Assembly: GCA_026005075.1 (NCBI GenBank)
Contig: BPKJ01000001.1
Span: 558,001-622,000 of the forward strand
DNA from: Lysobacteraceae bacterium
GTDB taxonomy: Bacteria; Pseudomonadota; Gammaproteobacteria; Xanthomonadales; Xanthomonadaceae
Direction of reading: 5' to 3'
DNA: 64,000 bases
Below the pieces are notes generated by a model. It had not been told where the DNA came from, ran no database searches, and saw only the letters and a list, made by a program, of their open reading frames with translations. A program made the translations under genes and the position numbers. Positions 26,129 through 34,794 of this stretch are shown in pieces. The first letter of the stretch is position 1. Every line of letters starts with the position of its first letter.

Positions 26129-27973
26129 ATGGAAAAGCTTCTGCTGCTGGCGCTGCTCGCCGGCGCCCTCGCCCTGTTCGCCTCGGAGAAGGTGCGCGCC
26201 GACCTCGTCGCGCTCGGTCTACTCCTGGCACTGATGCTGACCGGGCTGATCGACACCAACGAGGGCTTCTCGGGTTTTGCCAGCCCTGCCGTCATCACCG
26301 TGGTCTGCATGTTCATCCTGTCCGGGGCGCTGGTGCGGACCGGCGTGGCCGACGAGATGGCCGGGCTGGTCATGGCCAGTGGCGTGCGCAGCACCCTGGG
26401 TCTGACCGCCATCGTCATGGTGCTGGCCGGCGGCATGTCCAGCTTCATGAACAACATCGCCGCGGTCACCATCCTGATGCCGACCATTTTCGTGATCGCC
26501 CAGCGCACCGGGGTTCCGGTGACCAAGCTGCTGATCCCGCTCTCGTTCGGATCGCTGCTCGGGGGCCTGACCACGCTGGTGGGCACACCGCCCAACCTGC
26601 TGGCCTCGGAGGCGCTCGCGCGCGCCGGACACGAGCCCTTCCGCATGTTCGACTTCCTGCCCACCGGGCTGGCGGTGTTCACCACCGGCTTCCTCTATTT
26701 CCTGCTCGTCGGGTCCCGCCTCGTCCCGGTGCGGACGCCCGCGGGCGGACCGGAAGACGGTCCCGGCATGCGCCACTACGTGACCGAGGCGGTCATCCCC
26801 CGCGGCTCCCCGCTGGTGGGCCGCACGCTCGAGCAGGCACGGCTCCGCGACGTGCTCGGCGTGGCGGTGGTCCGGGTCCATCGCCGCTACCGCAGCGAAC
26901 GCGGCGAGGGCCCGGAGGATCGCCCATGGCTGCGCTACGGCCGCTACGGGCGCGACGAGGGCGATGGCAGCTACTCCTTCGTGCCCTGGCCCGAGGCCGT
27001 GTTCGAGGAAGGCGACCACCTCCAGCTGGAGGGCGACCCTTCGGTGCTGCTGCAGAAGCAGGGCGCAGGTCTGCTCGAGATCCCGGAGAGCAGCGCCCGG
27101 GAAGAGGGGCCGGAGCTGATCGGCGAGGTCGCCCTCTCACCCGGCTCGAGGGCCCTTGGCTTCTCGGTCGCGGAGGCCGACTTTCCCGGTCGCTACGGGG
27201 TCAGCGTGCTGGGGCTTCGGCGCAACGGTCGTCAGGAGGACGAGCGCATCAACCAGCTGCGGCTGGAGACCGGGGACGTGCTTTTGGTGCGCGGGCCGGC
27301 ACGTGCACTGGCCGAACTCGCCCACAACCCCGACTTTCTCGTCGTCAACCGCCTCGCCGGCAACCCCCGCGACCACCGCCGCCGCTGGATCGCCATCGCG
27401 GTGATGGCGGCCACGGTGGTGGCGGCGGCGACCGGCATGCTGCACATCTCGGTCGCGGCGCTGGGCGGCGTGCTGGCCATGGTCGCCAGCGGCTGCATGC
27501 CGGTGCGCGACATGTACGCGCAGGTCGACTGGCGGGTGATCTTCATGATCGCGGCGCTGATGCCGCTGTCGACGGCGATGGACCCGCAGCACACCGACGC
27601 TGCACGCTGGCTTGCCCATGGGCTGATGCAGCTGGTCGGCGATCACCATCCGCTGCTGGCCATGCTGGTGGTCGCCCTGCTCACCATCGGCCTCACCCAG
27701 GTGATGTCGAACGCCGCCTGCGTGGTGCTGATCGCGCCCATCGCCATCCAGGTCGCCGAGGGCCTCGGGGCCTCGCCGCACGCGTTTGCCATGGCGGTGG
27801 CGATCGCCGCGTCCACGGCCTTCATCACGCCCGTCGGGCATCAGGCCAACCTGCTCGTCTACAGCGTAGGCAACTACCGGTTCGACGACTTCGTCAAGGT
27901 CGGCGGACCGCTCAGCATGCTGGTGCTGATCACCATCCTGCTGGTCGTGCCCTGGGTCTGGCCGGTCGGATGA
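26129..27973 (+). CDS. SLC13-type anion permease with central RCK/TrkA-C domains
   Basis: 614 residues from the ATG at 26129. Membrane half 1 ends around residue 195 and holds the conserved loop MNNIAAVTILMPTIF and GLTTLVGTPPNLLAS (TPPN motif). A soluble middle (about 200-420) contains two TrkA-C-like folds (IPRGSPLVGRTLEQARLRDV; VLGLRRNGR...). Membrane half 2 carries the mirrored MSNAACVVLIAPIA and ITPVGHQANLLVYS. This is the arrangement of the SLC13/DASS carriers that take sulfate, dicarboxylates or citrate with Na+ or H+. The soluble domains suggest ligand control. The substrate cannot be assigned; the gene stands alone. Confidence 0.92.
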   Translation: MEKLLLLALLAGALALFASEKVRADLVALGLLLALMLTGLIDTNEGFSGFASPAVITVVCMFILSGALVRTGVADEMAGLVMASGVRSTLGLTAIVMVLAGGMSSFMNNIAAVTILMPTIFVIAQRTGVPVTKLLIPLSFGSLLGGLTTLVGTPPNLLASEALARAGHEPFRMFDFLPTGLAVFTTGFLYFLLVGSRLVPVRTPAGGPEDGPGMRHYVTEAVIPRGSPLVGRTLEQARLRDVLGVAVVRVHRRYRSERGEGPEDRPWLRYGRYGRDEGDGSYSFVPWPEAVFEEGDHLQLEGDPSVLLQKQGAGLLEIPESSAREEGPELIGEVALSPGSRALGFSVAEADFPGRYGVSVLGLRRNGRQEDERINQLRLETGDVLLVRGPARALAELAHNPDFLVVNRLAGNPRDHRRRWIAIAVMAATVVAAATGMLHISVAALGGVLAMVASGCMPVRDMYAQVDWRVIFMIAALMPLSTAMDPQHTDAARWLAHGLMQLVGDHHPLLAMLVVALLTIGLTQVMSNAACVVLIAPIAIQVAEGLGASPHAFAMAVAIAASTAFITPVGHQANLLVYSVGNYRFDDFVKVGGPLSMLVLITILLVVPWVWPVG

Positions 27974-28368
27974 GCGCCGCGGCGCGGCGCCTCGAGCCAG
28001 TCCTGCGTGAACCGGCACCGCGGCCGGCAGGCGACCACGCACGGCCATCCCTGGCCTTCGTCCCGAAAGCGCAGCAGGCGCCTGGCCGCGGAGTCCCGCA
28101 ACCGGCATGGCGGGCCGGGCCGCAGGGCGCTGGCCAGACGCTCCCAACCCAGCCAGTCGGTTTCCGGCAAGGCCACCAGTTCCACCGCGTCCCGCCGCCC
28201 CGCCCCGAAGCGCAGGCGGTCTCCGAGTTGCAGCGCATGGCCGAGCAGCACTCCGGCCAGAACCCGCAAACCGGCATCGTCCCCGTCCCCGACCACGCCA
28301 AGGGCCCCGCAGTCCTCCAGCCTGCGGAGGCGATCCCTCGCCTCCCGGGTGGCACGCCGGGCGGACAT
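27874..28368 (-). CDS. Unknown protein following hemP; tail antisense to the SLC13 gene
   Basis: 164 codons beginning MSARRATREARDRLRRL, 10 bp after the hemP stop on the same strand, so probably the second gene of the hemP unit. The first 125 residues look like a protein (GALGVVGDGDDAGLRVLAG; AVELVALPETDWLGWERLAS; RLLRFRDEGQGWP). The last 33 residues run antisense over the 3' end of the SLC13 gene and look arbitrary, so the original stop may have been lost, or an overlap has evolved. I recognise no family. In iron-regulated units, genes after hemP often serve haem uptake; that is only a contextual hint. Confidence 0.5.
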   Translation of the reverse strand: MSARRATREARDRLRRLEDCGALGVVGDGDDAGLRVLAGVLLGHALQLGDRLRFGAGRRDAVELVALPETDWLGWERLASALRPGPPCRLRDSAARRLLRFRDEGQGWPCVVACRPRCRFTQDWLEAPRRGAHPTGQTQGTTSRMVISTSMLSGPPTLTKSSNR

Positions 28369-28378
28369 GCGATCCGGG

Positions 28379-28588
28379 CTACTTGGTGAGAATCAGCTTG
28401 CCGCTTCGGGTGTGGTGCAGGCGGTAGCACTGATCGCCATGACGGATCAGCACCTCGCGCGCGCCGGCGAGCAGCTCCGTGCTCGACAGCTCACGCGGTG
28501 AAGTGCGGCAGGGCAGCGCCGCAGACTGGGCCTCACGGCGGAGGCGGAGCAGGCGCGAAGGCGCGGCGGTGGCAGGCGAGATGGACAT
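28379..28588 (-). CDS. hemP: Hemin uptake protein HemP
   Basis: 69 residues; the C-terminal half carries the family signature (ELLAGAREVLIRHGDQCYRL and SGKLILTK at the very end). HemP is a small protein found with haem-uptake genes and in some bacteria activates the haem receptor gene. GGAGG lies 5 nt before the ATG at 28588. A Fur-type palindrome covers the promoter, so expression should rise when iron is scarce. No haem receptor is adjacent; the window's only TonB receptor lies 28 kb away. Confidence 0.92.
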   Translation of the reverse strand: MSISPATAAPSRLLRLRREAQSAALPCRTSPRELSSTELLAGAREVLIRHGDQCYRLHHTRSGKLILTK

Positions 28589-28601
28589 GGACCCCTCCGT
28601 T

Positions 28602-28648
28602 CAAATGCGAACGGTTCTCATTTGAATGCATCTCATGCCTGCTTGCAA
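28602..28648 (-). promoter_or_regulatory. Fur box and promoter of hemP
   Basis: A 23-bp imperfectly spaced palindrome at 28602-28624 has arms CAAATG/CATTTG with inner GAA/TTC, the 7-1-7 look of a Fur box. On the minus strand, TTGCAA (28648-28643), 17-nt spacer, TCAAAT (28625-28620) serves as promoter, so bound Fur would cover the -10 and the start site. The -35 lies inside the 3' end of the aldo/keto reductase gene. Confidence 0.75.
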
Positions 28649-29628
28649 GCCCCTGCCTCGGCGAAACAGCCTTGCAGGCGCTCGAAGGCCTGCTCGCCCA
28701 GATCCCGGCTGAGCGCCAGCGCCCCGACTGCGTGCTCGACCTGGGCCGGCGTCGCGGCACCCACCACCACGCTGCACACCCGCGGCTGCCTGAGGCACCA
28801 CGCGATCGCGAGCTGCACCGGGCTGTGCCCCAGCTCGGCGGCGCAGCGGACGAAGGCCCGCACCTGCTCCCGACGCCGCTCCGGCTGCTCACCCCACAGC
28901 GAGGCGGCGAGCCGGGCATGGTCCGGATGCGCCAGGCGCGAATCGGCCGGGATGCCGTCCAGGTGCCTGCCGGACAGCAACCCCCCGGCCAGCGGCGAGT
29001 GCGTGGTCAGGCCGATCCCGTGTTCGGTCGCCAGCGGCATCGCCTCGAGCTCGACCGCCCGGCGATCGAGCAGGCTGTAGCGCTCCTGCACCAGGCTGGG
29101 ACCGACCAGCCCGCGCGAACGCGCCATCCGGCAGGCTTCGCCGACCCGCGTCGCCGGCCACCCGGAGGTGCCCCAGTAGAGCACCTTGCCCTGCCGCACC
29201 AGCAGGTCCATGGTCAGGAGAATCTCCTCCAGCGGCACCTCGGGGTCGTCCCGATGGCAGAGGAAGAGGTCCAGGTAGTCCAGCCGCAGACGCCTCAGCG
29301 TGGCGTGGCAGGCATCGATCAGGTGCTTGCGCGACAGCCCGCGCTGGGTGGGGCGCGGCTCGGGCACGCTGCCGTGGAAGGCCTTGCTGACCACGCAGAA
29401 GCCGTCCCGCGGCAGCCTGAGGTCGGCCAGCACGTCGCCGAGAACCTTCTCGGCCTCGCCGCAGGCGTAGCTCTCCGCGGTGTCGAACAGGTGCACGCCA
29501 AGATCCCAGGCGCGGGCCACCAGCTCGCGGGCCTCGCCGTGGCCAAGGCGTGCCCCGAGCGTGGTCCAGGTGCCGAGTGCGAGGGCAGAAAGCGGCAAGC
29601 CGCTGGCCCCCATTCGCCGGTATTCCAT
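28633..29628 (-). CDS. Aldo/keto reductase
   Basis: 331 residues. The TIM-barrel signatures are present: DTAESYACGEAEKVLG (catalytic Asp and Tyr region), the Lys-bearing VVSKAF strand, DLFLCHRDDPEVPLEE, and the C-terminal NADPH loop AIAWCLRQPRVCSVVVGAATPAQVEHAV. The closest pattern is the potassium-channel beta-subunit-like (AKR6/YghZ) group, which reduces aldehydes such as methylglyoxal with NADPH. The ATG at 29628 opens MEYRRMGASGLPLSALALG, typical of the group. Divergent from the GDT1-type exporter. Its 3' end carries the hemP -35. Confidence 0.93.
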   Translation of the reverse strand: MEYRRMGASGLPLSALALGTWTTLGARLGHGEARELVARAWDLGVHLFDTAESYACGEAEKVLGDVLADLRLPRDGFCVVSKAFHGSVPEPRPTQRGLSRKHLIDACHATLRRLRLDYLDLFLCHRDDPEVPLEEILLTMDLLVRQGKVLYWGTSGWPATRVGEACRMARSRGLVGPSLVQERYSLLDRRAVELEAMPLATEHGIGLTTHSPLAGGLLSGRHLDGIPADSRLAHPDHARLAASLWGEQPERRREQVRAFVRCAAELGHSPVQLAIAWCLRQPRVCSVVVGAATPAQVEHAVGALALSRDLGEQAFERLQGCFAEAGACKQA

Positions 29629-29758
29629 GCGCGACGTCCTCGAGGGTAGCAAAGGCGAGGGGCGGGGCGGCCACGCCAGCCGGCAGGGGCCTGTCGGCGC
29701 GATGCTATCCTGCGCGCCGCAAGCCCCCGGACGCCACGCCCACGCCAGCCACTCTGCA

Positions 29759-30337
29759 ATGGAAGCCTTGCTGCTGTCGACCCTCGCCGTGGCCGTGGCC
29801 GAGATCGGCGACAAGACCCAGTTGCTCGCCCTCCTGCTGGCGGCGCGGTACCGCAGGTTTGGCCCGCTCGCGGCCGGCATCACCGTCGCCACGCTGCTCA
29901 ATCATGCCGCCGCCGGCTGGCTGGGCGCATGGCTGGTCGGCCTGCTTCCGGCCGGCTGGGCGCCGTGGCTGCTCGCCGCGAGCCTGCTCGCGGTGGCGCT
30001 GTGGACGCTCAAGCCCGACGCCATGCCTGAGGACGAGGCCCTGCCCTCGGTGCGCAGCGCCTTTCTTGCCACCACCACGGCCTTCTTCCTCGCCGAGATC
30101 GGCGACAAGACGCAGATCGCCACCGTGCTGCTCGCCGCCCGCTTCGAAGCGCTTACGCTGGTGGTCTTGGGCACCACCCTGGGCATGCTGCTGGCCAATC
30201 TGCCCGTGGTCTGGCTGGGACAACGCTTTTCCAGGCGCCTGCCGCTGCGCACCCTCCGCATCCTCGCCGCCTGCGTGTTCGCGGCGCTGGCCGTGGGCGT
30301 GCTGCTGGAGTCGGGAAACGGCAGTCCGAAGGGTTGA
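29759..30337 (+). CDS. GDT1/TMEM165 family cation exporter (UPF0016)
   Basis: 192 residues, six or so membrane helices in two homologous halves. Each half has the family signature E-x-G-D-K-T: AVAEIGDKTQL near residue 16 and LAEIGDKTQIA near residue 110. In bacteria these proteins (MneA/MntX-like) export Mn2+, and relatives handle Ca2+/H+. The ATG at 29759 follows a -10-like TATCCT near 29705. I looked for a manganese riboswitch upstream and did not see one. A tiny membrane protein gene follows after 13 bp. Confidence 0.93.
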   Translation: MEALLLSTLAVAVAEIGDKTQLLALLLAARYRRFGPLAAGITVATLLNHAAAGWLGAWLVGLLPAGWAPWLLAASLLAVALWTLKPDAMPEDEALPSVRSAFLATTTAFFLAEIGDKTQIATVLLAARFEALTLVVLGTTLGMLLANLPVVWLGQRFSRRLPLRTLRILAACVFAALAVGVLLESGNGSPKG

Positions 30338-30350
30338 GGGCAGGAAACCG

Positions 30351-30572
30351 ATGGTGCCACCCGACCAGCCCGACCGCCCGCCCCGCACGCGAACCTTGCT
30401 GCGCGATCCACTGCGCTGGGCCGCGCCCGGGCTCATCCTCGCAAGCCTGCTGCTGGTCCTGGTGCTTGCGCGCTGCGCCGGGGCGCGCGCCGAGGACCTG
30501 ACTCGCCCCGCTGGCCCCGCCCCCTCCCCGCCGGTACCATCCGCGGACCACCTCCACCCCGCCCGGCCCTGA
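30351..30572 (+). CDS. Small single-helix membrane protein, unknown
   Basis: 73 codons from an ATG with GGA 5 nt upstream, 13 bp after the exporter stop and 30 bp before nupC. The N-terminus is basic and Pro-rich, one helix follows (GLILASLLLVLVLARCAG), and the rest is Pro/Ala-rich. It may be a small membrane protein in an exporter-nupC run; the low-complexity tail makes a chance ORF possible. Confidence 0.4.
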   Translation: MVPPDQPDRPPRTRTLLRDPLRWAAPGLILASLLLVLVLARCAGARAEDLTRPAGPAPSPPVPSADHLHPARP

Positions 30573-30602
30573 CCGGCCCGGGCCATGCATGACGGGGCCC
30601 CG

Positions 30603-31886
30603 ATGACCGCCATCCTGTTCGGCCTGTTCGGCCTTGCCTGCCTTCTGGGACTGACCTGGCTGTTCTCCCGGAACCGCACCGCCATCGACTGGAAGCTGGT
30701 CGGCACCGGTCTGGTCCTGCAGCTGCTGTTTGCCGTGTTCGTCCTGCTCACGCCCTGGGGCGCGCGCCTCTTCGGCGCGCTCAGCGAGGGCTTCGTGACC
30801 CTGCTCGGCTTCACCGCCCAGGGCGCCCAGTTCATCTTCGGCGACTTCGCGCGGGTGGAGAAATCGGGCTTCGTGTTCGCCTTTCAGGTGCTGCCCACGA
30901 TCATTTTCTTCGCTTCCCTGATGTCGGTGCTCTACCACCTCGGCATCATGCAGGCCGTGGTCCGCGGCATGGCCTGGGTGATCACCAAGGTCATGCGGGT
31001 CTCCGGCGCCGAGACGCTCTCGGTCTGCGCCAACGCCTTCATCGGCCAGACCGAGGCGCCGCTGGTGGTCAAGCCCTACGTGGCGCGGATGACCGCCTCG
31101 GAACTGCTGACCCTGATGGTGGGCGGCATGGCCACGATCGCCGGCGGCGTGCTCGGCGCCTACGTGATGATGCTCGGCGGCAACGACCCGGCGCAGCAGG
31201 CCCTGTTCGCCAAGCACCTGATCACCGCCAGCATCATGGCCGCACCGGCGACCCTGGTGATCTCCAAGATGCTGGTCCCCGAGACCGCAGACCCGCTGAC
31301 CATGGGCCGGGTCCGCATCGAGGTCGAGAAGACCACGGTCAACGTGATCGACGCCGCGGCGGCCGGGGCGGCGGACGGACTGCGCCTTGCCCTGAACGTG
31401 GGCGCGATGCTGCTCGCCTTCATCGCCCTCATCGCGCTGCTCAATGCACCGCTGGTCTGGCTCGGCGAGGTCACCGGCGCGGCCGCCTGGCTGGGTCGGC
31501 CGACCGATCTTTCCGCACTGCTCGGCCTCCTGCTGGCACCGATCGCCTGGGTGATCGGCGTGCCCTGGTCCGAGGCCGCCACCGTCGGCGGGCTGATCGG
31601 CACCAAGGTGGTGACCAACGAGTTCGTGGCCTACCTCGCCCTCGGCGACATCGTGCAGGGCAAGGTCGAGGGCGTGGCCCTCTCGGAGCATTCGGTCCTC
31701 ATCGCCACCTACGCGCTGTGCGGGTTCGCCAACTTCAGCTCGATCGCGATCCAGCTCGGCGGCATCGGCGGCCTTGCGCCCGAGCGGCGCTCGGACCTTG
31801 CCCGTTTCGGCCTGCTCGCGGTGCTGGGCGGCTCGATCGCCACCCTGATGACGGCGACCATCGCCGGCGTCATCGCCCGTCTCTGA
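30603..31886 (+). CDS. Concentrative nucleoside transporter (NupC/CNT family)
   Basis: 427 residues. It imports nucleosides with H+ or Na+ across the inner membrane. Conserved CNT parts are visible: the inner hairpin with [17 protein letters not shown] (nucleoside site), [15 protein letters not shown], and the second hairpin near EFVAYLALG, plus the final [20 protein letters not shown] use the ATG at 30603, in line with family N-termini; an ATG at 30585 is possible. A ribokinase-type gene follows after 10 bp, so uptake and phosphorylation are probably in one operon for nucleoside or ribose salvage. Confidence 0.95.
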   Translation: MTAILFGLFGLACLLGLTWLFSRNRTAIDWKLVGTGLVLQLLFAVFVLLTPWGARLFGALSEGFVTLLGFTAQGAQFIFGDFARVEKSGFVFAFQVLPTIIFFASLMSVLYHLGIMQAVVRGMAWVITKVMRVSGAETLSVCANAFIGQTEAPLVVKPYVARMTASELLTLMVGGMATIAGGVLGAYVMMLGGNDPAQQALFAKHLITASIMAAPATLVISKMLVPETADPLTMGRVRIEVEKTTVNVIDAAAAGAADGLRLALNVGAMLLAFIALIALLNAPLVWLGEVTGAAAWLGRPTDLSALLGLLLAPIAWVIGVPWSEAATVGGLIGTKVVTNEFVAYLALGDIVQGKVEGVALSEHSVLIATYALCGFANFSSIAIQLGGIGGLAPERRSDLARFGLLAVLGGSIATLMTATIAGVIARL

Positions 31887-31896
31887 GGATCCCGCC

Positions 31897-32901
31897 GTGC
31901 GCCGACGCCGAGCCGCGAGCCCTGCCTGCGACGTGGTCGTGGTGGGCAGCTACAACCAGGATCTGATCTGGCACGCCGAACGGATGCCGGCGGCGGGCGA
32001 GACGCGGCCCGCACGCTTCTCGAGCGGCCCGGGCGGCAAGGGCTTCAACCAGGCGGTGGCGGCGCGACGGCAGGGGGCCAGGACCCTGCTGGTGGCCGCG
32101 GTGGGGCGGGACGCCTTCGGTGACCGCGCCCGCGAGCTCGCCGAGGCCGAGGGCATCGACGCGCGCTGGCAGATCGTCGCCGGGGAGGCCACCGGAAATG
32201 CGGCCGTCTGGCTCGATGCCGCCGGCGGCAACCGCATCCTCGTCGCGCCGGGGGCCAACGCCCTGCTGGCTCCGGCCCACGTCACCGGACAGGCCGAGGC
32301 GATGCGCGCGGCGCGCGTGCTGCTGACCCAGCAAGAGGTGCATCCGGTCGCCAGCCACCGCGCCCAGCAACTCGCCGCCGAGCTTGGCCTGCTGCGCATC
32401 CACGACCCCGCCCCCGCCCAGGACGGCGAGGACGCGCGCAGGCTGTGCCGCGGCTGCGACATCCTCACCCCGAACGAGAGCGAGTTCCTCGCCCTCCTGG
32501 AGGCGAGGGGTCTTGCCACGCCCGACGGCCCACTGGCAGGGCTTGCGGACCCTGCGCTGCACCGTCTATGCCGCCTGCTCGAAGTGCCCACCGTGATCCT
32601 GACCCTTGGCGAGGCGGGCGTGTTCGTCTCCCACGCCGAGCCCTCGCGGCATCATGATGCGGAGCCGTACTACCGCCTGCCTGCGGAGAAGGTCGATGCG
32701 GTGGACACCACCGGTGCCGGCGACGGCTTCAACGGTGCCCTCGCCGCGGCCATCGCCGCCGAGCCGGAGCGCCCGCTTGCCGGGCACGTGCACCACGCGA
32801 TCCGTTGCGCGGCCCTGGCCGTATCAGGCCACGGCGCCGCTGCCGCAATGCCGACCCGGGAGCAGGTGGAGCAGCGGTTCGGCGCGGCCGGCGAGCCTTG
32901 A
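31897..32901 (+). CDS. rbsK: PfkB-family sugar or nucleoside kinase (ribokinase type)
   Basis: 334 residues from a GTG at 31897, 10 bp after nupC. The PfkB fold is clear: [16 protein letters not shown]-like first signature ([13 protein letters not shown]), the second signature [14 protein letters not shown] with the catalytic Asp, and a nucleotide loop [12 protein letters not shown]. Ribokinase is the closest type; given the nucleoside carrier next to it, ribose freed from nucleosides or a nucleoside itself is the likely substrate. The final stretch overlaps the sigma32-like promoter of htpX by five bases. Confidence 0.85.
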   Translation: MRRRRAASPACDVVVVGSYNQDLIWHAERMPAAGETRPARFSSGPGGKGFNQAVAARRQGARTLLVAAVGRDAFGDRARELAEAEGIDARWQIVAGEATGNAAVWLDAAGGNRILVAPGANALLAPAHVTGQAEAMRAARVLLTQQEVHPVASHRAQQLAAELGLLRIHDPAPAQDGEDARRLCRGCDILTPNESEFLALLEARGLATPDGPLAGLADPALHRLCRLLEVPTVILTLGEAGVFVSHAEPSRHHDAEPYYRLPAEKVDAVDTTGAGDGFNGALAAAIAAEPERPLAGHVHHAIRCAALAVSGHGAAAAMPTREQVEQRFGAAGEP

Positions 32902-32925
32902 TTGGCGTCGCGCGCGACCCCACCA
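32897..32925 (+). promoter_or_regulatory. Heat-shock (sigma32)-like promoter of htpX
   Basis: CTTGATT (32897-32903), 14-nt spacer, CCCCACCA (32918-32925) resembles the sigma32 consensus CTTGAAA-N13/14-CCCCATNT. It would give a leader of about 90 nt before the htpX ATG at 33020. htpX is a known heat-shock gene in E. coli, which supports the match. The rest of the 118-bp gap shows nothing else. Confidence 0.5.
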
Positions 32926-33019
32926 TCCCAATCCCGCACCGCCAGCGTTGCCCGGGGTTCAGCCATCCGACAGGCCGCCCGGTCATGCTGGTGACCGCTT
33001 GTTCCAAGGAGAACTGCCC

Positions 33020-33901
33020 ATGCGTCGCGTGTTCCTGTTTCTCTTGACCAACCTCGCCGTCGTGCTGGTGCTGGGCGTCGTGCTGCGCCTGCTCGGCGTC
33101 GACCGCATCCTCGATGCGTCGGGAACCGGGCTCAACTACCAGGCGCTGCTGATCTTTGCCGCCGTGTTCGGCTTCGGCGGTGCCTTCATTTCGCTCGCGA
33201 TGTCCAAGTGGATGGCCAAGCAGGCCACCGGCGCGCAGGTCATCACCCAGCCGCGCAACGAGACCGAGCGCTGGCTGCTCGCCACCGTGGAGCGCCAGGC
33301 CCGGCAGCTCGGCATCCGGACGCCGGAGGTGGCGATCTTCCACAGCCCCGATCCCAACGCCTTCGCCACCGGCATGAGCAAGAACAGCTCGCTGGTCGCG
33401 GTCAGCACCGGGCTGCTCCAGCACATGAACGCCGACGAGGTCGAGGCCGTGCTCGGCCACGAGATGGCGCACGTGGCCAACGGCGACATGGTCACCCTGG
33501 CCCTCGTCCAGGGCGTGGTGAACACCTTCGTGATCTTCTTCGCCCGCATCGTCGGCCACTTCGTGGACCGGGTGCTGCTGCGCAACGAGGAAGGGCATGG
33601 CATCGGCTACTTCCTGACCTCGATCGTGGCCGAGATCGTGTTCGGCATCCTCGCCTCCATGATCGTGGCCTGGGTCAGCCGCCAGCGCGAGTTCCGTGCC
33701 GATGCCGGCGGCGCCCAGCTCGCCGGGCGCGCGAAGATGATCGCGGCGCTGGAGCGGCTGCGCGCCGCCCATCCGCAGCCGCTCCCGGGTGAGCTCGCGG
33801 CGTTCGGCATCTCCGGTCTGCGCATGGGCGGCCTGAAGGCGCTGTTCGCCACCCATCCGCCGCTGGAGGCGAGGATCGAGGCCCTGCGCTCCGCGGCCTG
33901 A
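33020..33901 (+). CDS. htpX: Membrane zinc metalloprotease HtpX
   Basis: 293 residues, normal length. Two N-terminal helices (about 4-24 and 40-62), the zinc motif H147-E148-M-A-H151, two further membrane helices, and the third-ligand segment [15 protein letters not shown]. HtpX degrades damaged inner-membrane proteins together with FtsH. AAGGAG lies upstream of the ATG. A sigma32-like promoter precedes the gene, and a perfect 14-bp hairpin follows it. Start [15 protein letters not shown] matches the family. Confidence 0.97.
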   Translation: MRRVFLFLLTNLAVVLVLGVVLRLLGVDRILDASGTGLNYQALLIFAAVFGFGGAFISLAMSKWMAKQATGAQVITQPRNETERWLLATVERQARQLGIRTPEVAIFHSPDPNAFATGMSKNSSLVAVSTGLLQHMNADEVEAVLGHEMAHVANGDMVTLALVQGVVNTFVIFFARIVGHFVDRVLLRNEEGHGIGYFLTSIVAEIVFGILASMIVAWVSRQREFRADAGGAQLAGRAKMIAALERLRAAHPQPLPGELAAFGISGLRMGGLKALFATHPPLEARIEALRSAA

Positions 33902-33916
33902 GTCCGCACCCACCAG

Positions 33917-33951
33917 GCCTGCGCGGATCGCGGCCACCGATCCGCGCAGGC
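33917..33951. terminator. 14-bp perfect hairpin after htpX
   Basis: GCCTGCGCGGATCG (33917-33930) pairs with its exact complement at 33938-33951 around a 7-nt loop, 15 bp after the htpX stop. No U-tract follows, so it may act as a weak terminator or 3'-end stabiliser. Confidence 0.6.
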
Positions 33952-33995
33952 GCGGGGTACTGCGGCAGGATCGGACCCTCCGGAGGCTTGCTCCC

Positions 33996-34787
33996 ATGCT
34001 GACGATCGAAGCACGCGACCCCTTCGCGCTGGTCCGCCTCGACCGCCCCGACAAGCGCAATGCGCTGAGCTTCGAGCTGCTCCGCGAGCTGGAGCGCGCC
34101 GCGCACCGGCTGGCCCGGGACCGCAGGCTGCGAGGGGTGGTCCTGTGCGGGGCCGGGCCGGCGTTCTGCGCTGGCATCGACCTGTCCTCGCTGTCGGCGC
34201 CCGGCCGACGCCTGGCCGCGTTCTGGGAACTCGTGCGCCCCGGGCCCAGCCTGTTCCAGCGCGCCTTGCTGGCCTGGCGCCGGTTGCCCGTACCGGTGAT
34301 CGCCGCCATCCATGGGCCGTGCTTCGGCGCCGGACTGCAGCTCGCACTGGCCGCCGACCTGCGCGTGGCTGCTCCGGATGCGCGGCTGTCGGTGATGGAG
34401 GCGCGCTGGGGACTCGTGCCCGACATGGGACTGGCGGTGAGCGCCCGAGGTCTGGTGCGCGCCGACGTGCTGCGCGAGCTGACCTTCAGCGCACGCATCG
34501 TCGAGGCCGAGGAAGCCCTGCGCCTCGGCCTGGTCAGCCGCCTCGACGCCAACCCCGAGCAGGCGGCACTGGTCTGGCTGGAAAGCTTCGCCCAGCGCTC
34601 TCCCGATGCACTGCTGGCCGCCAAGCGGGTGCTCGATGCGGCGCTGGAACAGCCACCGCGGCGCGCGCTGGCCACCGAGAAGCGCTGGCAGCTCAGGCTG
34701 CTGCTCGGCCGCAATCAGGCGCGTGCGGTACGCCGGGAACGTGGCGATCCGGGGCAGCCCTACGCACCCCGTCAGTACCGCGGCTGA
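33996..34787 (+). CDS. Enoyl-CoA hydratase/isomerase (crotonase family)
   Basis: 263 residues. Crotonase features are clear: RPDKRNALSFELL, oxyanion-hole AGPAFCAGIDLSS, and AAIHGPCFGAGLQLALAADLRVAAPDARLSVMEARWGLVPDMG with Glu in the second catalytic position (VMEARWG). It hydrates trans-2-enoyl-CoA or isomerises double bonds. The pattern is closest to trans,trans-dienoyl or generic hydratases rather than FadB. It could take the product of the fadE dehydrogenase located 27 kb away. The gene is alone, converging with an unknown membrane-protein gene. Confidence 0.92.
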   Translation: MLTIEARDPFALVRLDRPDKRNALSFELLRELERAAHRLARDRRLRGVVLCGAGPAFCAGIDLSSLSAPGRRLAAFWELVRPGPSLFQRALLAWRRLPVPVIAAIHGPCFGAGLQLALAADLRVAAPDARLSVMEARWGLVPDMGLAVSARGLVRADVLRELTFSARIVEAEEALRLGLVSRLDANPEQAALVWLESFAQRSPDALLAAKRVLDAALEQPPRRALATEKRWQLRLLLGRNQARAVRRERGDPGQPYAPRQYRG

Positions 34788-34794
34788 GCGGGCC

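Noticed and set aside
29629-29758. Manganese (yybP-ykoY) riboswitch before the GDT1-type exporter
   Set aside because: No matching conserved loops or terminator were found in the 130-bp gap.
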